A stretch of 9,347 nt of DNA from Actinomycetota bacterium (GCA_003168295.1 PMST01000178.1:901-10247); one strand, 5' to 3'. Shown: positions 1 to 5,879, counted from the stretch's first letter. The notes: generated by a model not told the origin, from the sequence alone. A program made the numbers and translations.

Positions 1-525
1 CTGGTCTCGCTCGCGATGCGGCTGGGCATGGCCCGCGCCGGACACCCCGACGCGGCGCAGGCGAACCAGATCATCGCCGAGGCCCACGAGGAGGCCAAGG
101 CCGCCCTGCTCGAACTGCGCCAGCTGGTCCGCGGCCTGCACCCGGCCGTGCTGGAGGACCGCGGCCTGGACGCGGCGCTGTCCGGAGTGGCGGCGCGGCT
201 GCCGATCCCGGTCCGGCTGACCGTGGACGTGCCCCGCCGACCGTCGCCCACGGTCGAGGCGGTCGCCTACTTCGTGGTCTCAGAAGGCCTCACCAACATC
301 GCCAAACACGCCCAGGCGAGCCAGGCGGAGGTGTTCGTGCAACGGGCCAGCGACCGGCTGCACATCATCGTCAGCGACGACGGCGTCGGCGGCGCCGACC
401 CGGCCCGGGGCACCGGCCTGGCCGGCCTGGCCAAGCGCGCCGCGTCGGTCGACGGAACCTTCGAGATCGCCAGCCCGCCCGGCGGGCCGACCCTGCTCAC
501 GGTGGACCTGCCATGCACGCGGTAG
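1..525 (+). CDS. Two-component sensor histidine kinase, C-terminal part (5' end outside window)
   Basis: The frame is open from base 1, so this is the 3' part of a longer gene; 174 residues are visible. It starts at LVSLAMRLGMA, which in HisKA_3 (NarL/DesK-type) kinases lies just after the phospho-accepting His motif, so the His itself is outside the window. The rest of the dimerisation helix (LLELRQLVRGLHP) leads into the HATPase_c domain: N box around residues 90-103 (YFVVSEGLTNIAKH), G1 box VSDDGVGG at 124-131 and G2 box GTGLAGL at 137-143. These kinases autophosphorylate and pass phosphate to a LuxR-type response regulator. No regulator gene lies downstream, so it is probably upstream. 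The stop overlaps the start of the next gene by 13 nt, which implies co-transcription and coupling. The input signal cannot be read here. Confidence 0.93.
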   Translation: MVSLAMRLGMARAGHPDAAQANQIIAEAHEEAKAALLELRQLVRGLHPAVLEDRGLDAALSGVAARLPIPVRLTVDVPRRPSPTVEAVAYFVVSEGLTNIAKHAQASQAEVFVQRASDRLHIIVSDDGVGGADPARGTGLAGLAKRAASVDGTFEIASPPGGPTLLTVDLPCTR

Positions 526-1364
526 CCACCCCCGGCCGGTGGATCTGGCGGCTGTCCGGCCTGATCACCACGGCGGTCCTCGTCCTGGTCGGTTTCCACA
601 CCATCGCCAGAGCCGGGCAGCCCGAGTACGCACAGCCGCAATCCACCGCGACCCGTACGGTGACGGTTCCGCAGCCGGTGACCAGCCTGACCGTGCAGAG
701 CTACGGTGCCCCGGTCCAGGTAACGGGCGCACCCGTCGGCCACGTCCAGATCACGGAAACCCTGATCTACGACGCGCCGGCCAGCGGCAACCTCAGCGCT
801 TCGCCCACGCGGGCGTCGGCGGCACCCGGCGGCAACCTCAGCGCTTCGCCCGCGGCAGCGCCGGCAGCGCCGGAGGCGCCAGGTGCTCTGCCGAGCGGGG
901 CGCCCGCAGTGCTGCAGTCGGTGTCCGGCGGCCGCCTCAGCCTGGGCGACCCCGAGTGTGGCACCGCCGACTGCAGTGTCAGCTTCGCGGTGACCGTGCC
1001 ATCGGACGTCGCCGTCACCGTCAGCACCGGCGGCGGCTCACTGCAGCTCATCGGGCTAACCGGCCCGCTGAGCGCGGACACCGGCGGCGGGTCACTGGCC
1101 GCCCAGGGCATCGCGTCCGCGACCGCCATGGTCACCACCGGCGGCGGCGGCGCGTCCATGGTCTTCGCCGCGGCCCCGGAGTCGGTGACGGTGAGCACCG
1201 ACGGCGGCCCCGCGCAGCTGGCCGTACCCGGCGGCCCGTACGCGCTGACCGCCAACAGCGACGGCGGCCCGCAGTCGATAAGGATCGCCACCAACCCCGC
1301 CGCCCACCGCTCGATCACGGTCATCAGCTACGGCGGATTGCTAAGGATCACCCCCGCCCCCTAG
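513..1364 (+). CDS. Membrane-anchored DUF4097-like beta-repeat protein
   Basis: This is a 283-residue protein with one N-terminal hydrophobic segment (about residues 11-33, IWRLSGLITTAVLVLVGFHT), so it is secreted or anchored with the bulk outside. Residues 90-135 form an Ala/Pro/Ser-rich linker with a duplicated GNLSASP unit. The C-terminal half repeats short beta-strand units built on a Gly-rich turn: STGGGSLQL, DTGGGSLAA, TTGGGGASM, STDGGPAQL, NSDGGPQSI, SYGGLLRI. This matches the DUF4097 putative-adhesin beta-helix fold by eye. Cys149 and Cys154 could form a disulfide. The ATG lies inside the end of the kinase gene, so the two are probably one operon. A role in envelope sensing or as an accessory to the kinase is inference only. 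Function is unknown; the fold assignment is moderately sure. Confidence 0.82.
   Translation: MHAVATPGRWIWRLSGLITTAVLVLVGFHTIARAGQPEYAQPQSTATRTVTVPQPVTSLTVQSYGAPVQVTGAPVGHVQITETLIYDAPASGNLSASPTRASAAPGGNLSASPAAAPAAPEAPGALPSGAPAVLQSVSGGRLSLGDPECGTADCSVSFAVTVPSDVAVTVSTGGGSLQLIGLTGPLSADTGGGSLAAQGIASATAMVTTGGGGASMVFAAAPESVTVSTDGGPAQLAVPGGPYALTANSDGGPQSIRIATNPAAHRSITVISYGGLLRITPAP
785..851 (+). repeat. In-frame direct repeat, 22 bp with 45-bp period
   Basis: The block CGGCAACCTCAGCGCTTCG plus three more bases occurs identically at 785-806 and 830-851. The 45-bp offset is exactly 15 codons, so both copies encode the same GNLSASP unit in the Ala/Pro-rich linker of the beta-repeat protein. It looks like a recent duplication within the gene. 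Confidence 0.85.
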
Positions 1365-1372
1365 CCGCGAAC

Positions 1373-1424
1373 GTGATCGTGGATATGCACCTCCCCGCGA
1401 GGGGCAGTACATATCCACGATCAC
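1373..1424. terminator. Long nested inverted repeat between convergent genes, probable bidirectional terminator
   Basis: A perfect 15-bp inverted repeat (GTGATCGTGGATATG at 1373-1387, its complement at 1410-1424) encloses an inner hairpin CCCC-GCGA-GGGG (1393-1404) with a GNRA-type loop. It begins 8 nt after the stop of the plus-strand gene and ends 4 nt before the stop of the minus-strand gene. It can therefore terminate both converging transcripts. There is no T-tract on either side, as is common for actinobacterial hairpin terminators. Confidence 0.75.
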
Positions 1425-1428
1425 AGGA

Positions 1429-1614
1429 TCAGTAGTCGATTTCGCTGCGGAGTTCGGCGGCCCGGCGCCACGCCTGGATCATGCGGCGTTCCGCCTTGTG
1501 TTCCCTTCGACTGGCCCGGCGGAGCATCCGCAGCCTGCGTGTGTACCGCAGTTGCCCCGCCAGTTCTATGTTGTCGCGCGTTCGCTCACTCGCGAGCTGT
1601 TCCATGACATACAT
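1429..1614 (-). CDS. Small basic helical protein downstream of whiB7, unknown function
   Basis: This is a 61-residue protein from an ATG at 1614, chosen because GGAG (1624-1627) stands 9 nt upstream. Two further in-frame ATGs at 1629 and 1638 would add 5 or 8 residues but lack a clear ribosome site. The protein is very rich in Arg and Lys and has the heptad-like look of a single long helix (LRYTRRLRMLRRASRREHKA), ending in SEIDY. It has no signal peptide, no cysteine in this form and no recognisable domain. It lies on the same strand as whiB7, 81 nt after its stop, behind a strong hairpin, so it may be read only partly with whiB7. Nucleic-acid or ribosome binding is possible from its charge but is not shown. 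Confidence 0.6.
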   Translation of the reverse strand: MYVMEQLASERTRDNIELAGQLRYTRRLRMLRRASRREHKAERRMIQAWRRAAELRSEIDY

Positions 1615-1651
1615 CGCTGAACACTCCATTGTGCGCATTGTGTGCTTCGCC

Positions 1652-1681
1652 GGCCGCGCGGCTCATGTTCGCCGCGCGGCC
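1652..1681 (-). terminator. GC-rich hairpin after whiB7
   Basis: A perfect 11-bp inverted repeat (GGCCGCGCGGC at 1652-1662, GCCGCGCGGCC at 1671-1681) has an 8-nt loop. It lies 14 nt past the whiB7 stop and ahead of the small basic gene. No U-tract follows on the minus strand. It probably ends or attenuates the whiB7 transcript; an mRNA-end stabiliser is the alternative. Confidence 0.6.
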
Positions 1682-1695
1682 CTTCTGGTGACCGC

Positions 1696-2112
1696 CTACG
1701 CGGCCACTTCGGTCTTGCGAGGACGCCCCCGTGGGCGCTTACGCGGCACGATCGCGCCGCGCATCAACAACTCGCCGCCCCAGACACCCCAGGGCTCCCT
1801 GCGCTCGAGCGCACCAGTCAGGCAGGCCAGCCTGGCCTTGCAGCCCCAGCACATCGCCTTAGCCGTCTCCACGTCCTCGGGAGACTCGGCGAAGAACAGC
1901 TCCGGGTCCTCCGTGCACGGAAGATCCAGGCCTGCCGGGAGCGGGGTGGCCGAACCGGCCACCACAAACTGACTCGCCACGCCGACCTGATCGAACGAGC
2001 CGACCTGGTCGAATACCTGCCTGACGTCTGGCTCCTGCCGCGTCGCCGCAGGTCCGGACGCCCCGTACCCCGTTACGTCCGTCCTGCTGACGGTGGCATC
2101 GCGCCACTGCAT
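1696..2112 (-). CDS. whiB7: WhiB-family Fe-S transcriptional regulator, WhiB7 (WblC) type
   Basis: The protein has 138 residues from an ATG at 2112, which has a purine-rich site (GAGAGGGG) 9 nt upstream. An upstream GTG at 2154 would add 14 residues but has no good site. The four cysteines of the WhiB cluster are at 66, 88, 91 and 97 (PCTEDPELFF, CWGC, C), followed by the turn EPWGVWGGEL at 107-116 and a basic AT-hook tail KRPRGRPRK at 125-133. The AT-hook together with EPWGVWGGE distinguishes WhiB7 from other WhiB proteins. WhiB7 binds the primary sigma factor and activates intrinsic drug-resistance genes, including itself, at promoters with an A/T tract just upstream of -35. The N-terminal extension before the first Cys is long (65 residues) and contains a VFDQVGSFDQVGV duplication. 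The long leader (2113-2620) is described separately. Confidence 0.93.
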   Translation of the reverse strand: MQWRDATVSRTDVTGYGASGPAATRQEPDVRQVFDQVGSFDQVGVASQFVVAGSATPLPAGLDLPCTEDPELFFAESPEDVETAKAMCWGCKARLACLTGALERREPWGVWGGELLMRGAIVPRKRPRGRPRKTEVAA

Positions 2113-2197
2113 CGGTGCCAACCCCTCTCGCTTGCCGGTCCTAGTTGTCGTCACGCGATTGCTCGCCTGTCCGAGGGACCTAGGCCTTTAAATGGCT

Positions 2198-2228
2198 AAG
2201 ACCGCGGACCCTGTGTTCGGGTCCGCGG
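2198..2228 (-). terminator. Attenuator hairpin in the whiB7 leader
   Basis: On the minus strand CCGCGGACCC / GGGTCCGCGG form a perfect 10-bp stem (2202-2228) with a 7-nt loop, followed by TCTT. It sits 86 nt before the whiB7 ATG and 29 nt after the uORF stop, so it would stop transcription before whiB7. The foot of the stem and following bases, CGGTCTT (2204 to 2198), can instead pair with AAGACCG (2253 to 2247) in the preceding hairpin. That gives a mutually exclusive antiterminator. The U-run is weak, so efficiency is unknown. Confidence 0.7.
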
Positions 2229-2245
2229 CCTCAAGAGGAACTTGG

Positions 2246-2265
2246 CCGGTCTTTGCTTAGACCGG
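2246..2265 (-). promoter_or_regulatory. uORF-stop hairpin, putative antiterminator partner
   Basis: CCGGTCT (2265 to 2259) and AGACCGG (2252 to 2246) form a perfect 7-bp stem with loop AAGCAA. The TAA stop of the leader ORF (2257-2259) falls at the end of the first arm and in the loop, so a ribosome finishing or stalling there would melt this hairpin. Its 3' arm can also pair with the base of the attenuator hairpin. This is the layout expected for translation-controlled attenuation. Confidence 0.55.
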
Positions 2266-2574
2266 TTGAGAGTCTGGAGGCTCTGGCGGCGGACCCGATG
2301 CGCCCTCACCAACGGCGTAGGCGCGAGTCTTGTAGTTGTGGATATTCGTCTGGCCAAGCAGCGTCGCGACGACGCCCGCCTGCGTCGGCAGGGCAGCGGA
2401 AGCGGCCTTGCCCCGAACACGCGGAACGGCGTGCGCGGCAACCGCGCACGGCCCTGTGCCACGAGTGGCAGTGGGCACACTGATCCCCGGGAAGCTGACC
2501 GCACGCGGGCTGGACGCACCCAGGCGCGACGGCCCCGTCAGTTCGGACGATGCAGATGCATTGATGTTTGCCAC
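2257..2574 (-). CDS. Candidate leader ORF (uORF) of whiB7
   Basis: This is a 105-codon ORF from a GTG at 2574, with GGAGG (2583-2587) 8 nt upstream inside a longer purine run (2581-2591). It starts MANINASASSEL and ends DSQPV, with TAA inside the first leader hairpin. It has no hydrophobic segment or recognisable domain; composition is Ala/Pro/Ser-rich with one Cys. Known whiB7 leaders carry a uORF whose impaired translation lets transcription pass a terminator into whiB7. Position, ribosome site and stop-in-hairpin geometry fit that role. The length is large for a leader peptide, and third-base GC is lower than in neighbouring genes, so only part may matter or the true start may be internal. 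A GTG at 2583 is in frame but would overlap the ribosome site. Confidence 0.5.
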   Translation of the reverse strand: MANINASASSELTGPSRLGASSPRAVSFPGISVPTATRGTGPCAVAAHAVPRVRGKAASAALPTQAGVVATLLGQTNIHNYKTRAYAVGEGASGPPPEPPDSQPV

Positions 2575-2626
2575 GTCGGGCACCTCCCTCCGGAGTGGTC
2601 GACAACTAGCCCACGGACATGCGAGA

Positions 2627-2665
2627 AGCCTAAGTGTTGCCCCCCGAAAGGGGCAACACTTTTTT
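2627..2665 (-). promoter_or_regulatory. Candidate whiB7 promoter with A-tract upstream of -35
   Basis: On the minus strand AAAAAA (2665-2660) is followed by GTG, then a -35-like TTGCCC (2656-2651), an 18-nt spacer and a -10-like TAGGCT (2632-2627). The predicted start is an A near 2620. WhiB7-dependent promoters carry an A/T-rich element just upstream of -35, so this fits autoregulation. It would give a leader of about 508 nt. It coincides with the palindrome listed separately, so it could be a by-product of a terminator. Confidence 0.5.
2632..2665. terminator. Perfect 12-bp inverted repeat with T-tract downstream of tesB
   Basis: AAGTGTTGCCCC (2632-2643) and GGGGCAACACTT (2650-2661) form a perfect 12-bp stem with a 6-nt loop, 36 nt past the tesB stop. 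On the plus strand it is followed by more Ts (2660-2665 is a six-T run), a textbook intrinsic terminator, yet no plus-strand gene lies before it. On the minus strand it probably ends tesB transcripts without a good U-run. It also spans the candidate whiB7 promoter. Confidence 0.7.
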
Positions 2666-2697
2666 GACCTGGGATTTTGTGATCATGGAGCCCGGGA

Positions 2698-3561
2698 TCA
2701 GGACTCCGGCGGGCCGGACCGGATCAGGCCCTCTTGCATGACCGACACCACGAGCTCGCCGGCCTCGGTGAACACCTGGCCACGGGCCAGGCCCAGGGCG
2801 CCGAAGGCCACCGGTGACTCCTGCGCGTAGAGCAGCCAGCGGTCGGCCCGGAACGGCCGGTGGAACCACATGGCGTGGTCCAGGCTGGCGCCCGAGGTGC
2901 GGCCGTCGGACCAGGACAGGCCGTGTCCGGTCAGCACCGAGTCGAGCAGCGTCATGTCCGAGGCGTAGGTCATCAGGCACACATGCAGCAGCGGATCGTC
3001 GGGGAGCTCGCCGTCCACCCGCAGCCAGACCAGGTTCGCAGTGGTCCGCAGCGCGGGATCAAGCGCCGCCTCGGCGGACAGCGGGCCGACCGAACGCAGG
3101 TCGATGGGGTGCTCGAACAGCTGGGCCTGGGCCCCGCCGACCACCCGGCGCAGCCGTTCTGACGTCCGCTCGACCGTCTCGGGCGGCGGCGCCTCGGGCA
3201 TCGGGTCGGAGTGCACCGGCCCCGGCTCGGGGTGGTGGAAGGACGCCGACAGGGTGAAGATCGTCTTGCCGTGCTGGATCGCGGCCACCCGGCGGGTGGT
3301 GAAGGACCGCCCGTCCCGGACCCGGTCGACGGTGTACACGATTGGCACCAGCGGGTCGCCCGGCCTGATGAAATAGGCGTGCAGGGAGTGCACCGGACGG
3401 CCGGACGGCACAGTCCGCCCGGCCGCGACCAGTGCCTGCCCGGCCACCTGGCCGCCGAATACCCGCTGCACTCGCTCCTTGGGGCTGCGGCCGCGGAAGA
3501 TGTTCACCTCGATCTGTTCCAGGTCGAGGAGACCGAGGAGCTGGTCAAGCTCGGTAGACAT
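2698..3561 (-). CDS. tesB: Acyl-CoA thioesterase II (TesB family)
   Basis: The protein has 287 residues, almost the same length as E. coli TesB (286), and contains two hot-dog halves. It hydrolyses acyl-CoA to free fatty acid and CoA in the cytoplasm. Family signatures include VFGGQVAGQALVAAG (34-48), LHAYFIRPGDP (60-70), RDGRSFTTRRV (82-92), ASLDHAMWFHRPFR (225-238) and VVSVMQEGLIR (271-281). The Asp/Thr/Gln catalytic set of E. coli TesB (D204, T228, Q278) maps with a constant offset of two to D202, S226 and Q276, so Ser replaces Thr at the middle position. The ATG at 3561 is preceded by GAGGTG with a 7-nt gap. It follows uvrD2 by 78 nt on the same strand, so co-transcription is likely. Physiological substrate is unknown. 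Confidence 0.93.
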   Translation of the reverse strand: MSTELDQLLGLLDLEQIEVNIFRGRSPKERVQRVFGGQVAGQALVAAGRTVPSGRPVHSLHAYFIRPGDPLVPIVYTVDRVRDGRSFTTRRVAAIQHGKTIFTLSASFHHPEPGPVHSDPMPEAPPPETVERTSERLRRVVGGAQAQLFEHPIDLRSVGPLSAEAALDPALRTTANLVWLRVDGELPDDPLLHVCLMTYASDMTLLDSVLTGHGLSWSDGRTSGASLDHAMWFHRPFRADRWLLYAQESPVAFGALGLARGQVFTEAGELVVSVMQEGLIRSGPPES

Positions 3562-3608
3562 CTGCCCTCACCTCGTCACGGAGCGCGGCTTCGCGGTATC
3601 TGTCACCG

Positions 3609-3660
3609 GCGCAGTATCTCGCATCAGCGCAATCTCATATCAGCGCAGCCGGATCTCATC
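3609..3660. repeat. Degenerate short repeat around the uvrD2 stop codon
   Basis: Three imperfect units of 16-18 bp lie in a row at about 3609, 3627 and 3643. Each begins GCGCA and ends in ATC(A) after an ATCTC core. The last unit is the end of uvrD2 coding sequence (DEIRLR) and the first two lie just past its stop. The pattern suggests old duplication of the gene's 3' tail. It is short and could be chance. Confidence 0.4.
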
Positions 3661-5442
3661 GAGGAAGCGGGATCGCGGCCGTCCGGTGCCGCGGCCGCCG
3701 CCCGGGGCGCGGGCCGGGGACCAGGACAGGTACAGGTGCTCACGCGCCCTGGTCACCGCCACGTACAGGAGCCGCCTTTCCTCCTCGATCGCGTCCGGCG
3801 TCCGGGCGTGCACGATCGGCATGAGCCCTTCGACCAGGCCCGGCAGCAGCACCGCGTCCCACTCCAGGCCCTTGGCCGCGTGCATCGAGGTGAGCGTCAC
3901 GCCGTCGACGGCCGGCGCATGCCCGAGCTCGGCGCGCTGGGCCAGCTCCGCGGAGAAGTCGGTCAGCGTCGCGTCCGGCCGCCGGGCGTGCATGTCGTCG
4001 GCGAGCTGCGCGATCGCCACCAGCGACTCCCACCGTTCGCGCGCCGCCGCGCCGCCGCCGGGCGGCCCGGCCGTCAGGCCCATGCCGATGAGCACATGCC
4101 GGACCGAGGACGGCAGCGGGTCGCCGACGTGGGAGTCCAGGCCGACCCCGGCCGCGTCGCCGCGCGCCGCGCCGCGCAGCAGCACCAGCGCCTGGCGCAC
4201 CACGGGCCGCTCGTAGAACCGCTCGGCGCCCCGCACCACGTACGGCACCCCGGCCTGCGCCAGCGCCAGCTCGAAGCGCTCGGTGTCGGCGTTGATCCGG
4301 ACCAGCACCGCGATTTCCCTGGCCGCAGTGCCGCCGGCCAGCAAGGCCTGGATACCGATGGCCAGCCCGGCGGCCTCGGCGCCGTCGTCGGAGTACTCGG
4401 TCAGGACCGGCCGGGGTCCCGGCGGCCGCTGCGCGATCAGCGCCGCCCCGGACCGGACAAGTGAGTTGGCGACCGCCACCACCTGCGGCGTCGACCGGTA
4501 GTCCCGGACCAGCCGGACCACGGTCGCCGCCGGGAACTCCGCGGTGAAACCGGTCAGGTACGACGGCGTGGCTCCGGTGAAGGAGTAGATCACCTGGTTC
4601 GGGTCACCGACCACGCATAGCTCGTCGCGATCGCCGAGCCAGGCGTCCAGCAGCAGTTTCTGCAGCGGGTTCACGTCCTGGTACTCGTCCACCACGAAGT
4701 ACCTGAACGTCTGCCGGACCTGGTCCGCCGCGGCCTGGTTCTCGCCCAGGATGGCCGCGGTCAGCTCGAGCACGGACTCGAAGTCGATCAGCTGCCGTTC
4801 TCGCCTCAGCTGCTCGTAGGCGGCGTAGACCGAGGCCATCGGGGCGATCCCCGCCACGGGCGACCGTCCGGCCGCCGCCGCGGCCCGCGCATAACCGTCC
4901 GGGCGGAGCTGGGTGACCTTGGCCCACTCGATCTCGGCGGCCGCGTCGGACAGGCCCGCACCCCGGTTGCCCTTGCCCGCAGCGCCCTTCGCGGCCGGAC
5001 CCTCCAGCCGGACCTGCGCCAGCTTCGCCGCCTCGCGCACCAGGGCGGCCTTGGAGTCGACCAGCTGCGGTGGCCGTCCGCCGATCACCCGGGGCCAGAA
5101 GTAGTTGAGCTGGCGCAGCGCGGCCGCGTGGAACGTGGACGCCCGCACCAGGCCCAGGCCAAGCTCGCCGAAGCTCTGCTGGCCTTCGGGGAGCAGGCCG
5201 GCCCCGAGCTGCCGCAGCCGGCCGCGCAGCTCGCCGGCCGCCCGGACGGTGAAGGTCAGCGCCAGCACGTGCGCCGGGTTCACCAGCCCGGCCGAGACGG
5301 CGTACGCGATCCGGTAGGTGATCGCCCGGGTCTTGCCGGTACCCGCGCCCGCCAGCACGCACACCGCCCCGCGGGTCGCCAGAGCCACCTCGCGCTGCTC
5401 GGGGTCGAGCCCGGCCAGCAGCGCGTCGGAGGTTCCCAGCAT
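3640..5442 (-). CDS. uvrD2: UvrD2-type SF1A DNA helicase lacking the HRDC C-terminus
   Basis: This is a 600-residue ATP-dependent 3'-5' DNA helicase of the UvrD/PcrA group. All motifs are present: Q motif GLDPEQREV (11-19), Walker A AGAGTGKT (31-38), Ia LTFTVRAAGEL (62-72), II VDEYQDVN (251-258), III VVGDPNQVIYSFTGA (277-291), IV VRLVRDYRSTPQ (309-320), V TSMHAAKGLEWDAV (518-531) and VI LLYVAVTRAREHLYL (558-572). The N-terminus from the ATG at 5442 aligns with mycobacterial UvrD2 (SDxLxAGLDxxQREA). The frame stays open upstream to 5610, but that extension is not family-like. The protein stops 28 residues after motif VI, so the roughly 100-residue tetracysteine/HRDC tail of mycobacterial UvrD2 is absent. 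No remnant is visible before tesB. Role: DNA repair and genome maintenance. It is divergent from mrx1. Confidence 0.93.
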   Translation of the reverse strand: MLGTSDALLAGLDPEQREVALATRGAVCVLAGAGTGKTRAITYRIAYAVSAGLVNPAHVLALTFTVRAAGELRGRLRQLGAGLLPEGQQSFGELGLGLVRASTFHAAALRQLNYFWPRVIGGRPPQLVDSKAALVREAAKLAQVRLEGPAAKGAAGKGNRGAGLSDAAAEIEWAKVTQLRPDGYARAAAAAGRSPVAGIAPMASVYAAYEQLRRERQLIDFESVLELTAAILGENQAAADQVRQTFRYFVVDEYQDVNPLQKLLLDAWLGDRDELCVVGDPNQVIYSFTGATPSYLTGFTAEFPAATVVRLVRDYRSTPQVVAVANSLVRSGAALIAQRPPGPRPVLTEYSDDGAEAAGLAIGIQALLAGGTAAREIAVLVRINADTERFELALAQAGVPYVVRGAERFYERPVVRQALVLLRGAARGDAAGVGLDSHVGDPLPSSVRHVLIGMGLTAGPPGGGAAARERWESLVAIAQLADDMHARRPDATLTDFSAELAQRAELGHAPAVDGVTLTSMHAAKGLEWDAVLLPGLVEGLMPIVHARTPDAIEEERRLLYVAVTRAREHLYLSWSPARAPGGGRGTGRPRSRFLDEIRLR

Positions 5443-5614
5443 CGCGTCCGCCACCTGCTCATCCTGCCGTATCCGGGCCCCGGCCCGGTCGCATCCGGGC
5501 TCAGCGAGCGGGGTCCGCCCCCGCTCGTCCGGGCCCGCCCGGGCCCGCGGGAACGCCACCGGGAAGCTGGGGGTCTCCTCCGGTGTTACACCAACCGGTA
5601 ATTTCACCAACTTT

Positions 5615-5621
5615 AAGGAGG
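5615..5621 (+). promoter_or_regulatory. Strong ribosome binding site fixing the mrx1 GTG start
   Basis: AAGGAGG stands 6 nt before the GTG at 5628. It decides between this start and the in-frame open sequence that reaches back to 5583, which has no ribosome site. Confidence 0.85.
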
Positions 5622-5627
5622 CGGCGG

Positions 5628-5879
5628 GTGCCCGGTCAGTTGACTATGTACACCACCACTTGGTGCGGTTTCTGCCGAAACCTGAAGAACCAGCTGGCCA
5701 GGTCGGGCATCGAGATCGCCGAAATCGACATCGAGCGCGACCCGGCTGCGGCAGAGTTCGTGATGTCGGTCAACGGGGGAAACCAGACCGTGCCCACAGT
5801 GGTGTTCCCGGACGGCACCGCGCTATGCAACCCGTCCGCGGCGCAGGTCAAGGCGCAGCTCGCCGCCAGCGCCGGGTGA
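5628..5879 (+). CDS. mrx1: Mycoredoxin (mycothiol-dependent glutaredoxin-like protein)
   Basis: This is an 83-residue thioredoxin-fold protein starting at a GTG with AAGGAGG 6 nt upstream. It has the active-site motif WCGFC (Cys13 and Cys16) directly after the first beta strand (LTMYTTT), the cis-proline segment TVPTVVFPDG (54-63) and a short C-terminal helix. Length and motif match mycobacterial mycoredoxin-1, which reduces mycothiol mixed disulfides in the cytoplasm using reduced mycothiol; the usual motif there is CGYC. A third Cys (67) is outside the active site. It is transcribed away from uvrD2, and the pair is neighbours in mycobacteria as well, which supports the call. The 185-nt gap between them (5443-5627) must hold both promoters, but no convincing -35/-10 pair was found. 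Confidence 0.93.
   Translation: MPGQLTMYTTTWCGFCRNLKNQLARSGIEIAEIDIERDPAAAEFVMSVNGGNQTVPTVVFPDGTALCNPSAAQVKAQLAASAG

Noticed and set aside
539..1435. Second plus-strand frame overlapping the beta-repeat protein
   Set aside because: The product is an Arg-rich shadow; the chosen frame has the membrane segment and regular beta repeats.
2242..2667. Plus-strand open frames across the whiB7 leader that end near the T-run terminator
   Set aside because: Starts lack ribosome sites, the proteins look like shadows, and the minus-strand leader with uORF and hairpins explains the region better. The terminator on that strand is kept as an open point.
3211..4464. Long plus-strand open frame of 417 codons opposite tesB and uvrD2
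   Set aside because: It is rich in Arg, His, Gly and Pro with no domain, spans two well-supported minus-strand genes, and is the usual antisense shadow of high-GC coding DNA.
5443..5610. Upstream extension of UvrD2 to 5610
   Set aside because: The start would be TTG without a ribosome site and the added residues are not found in UvrD2; the ATG at 5442 aligns with the known N-terminus.
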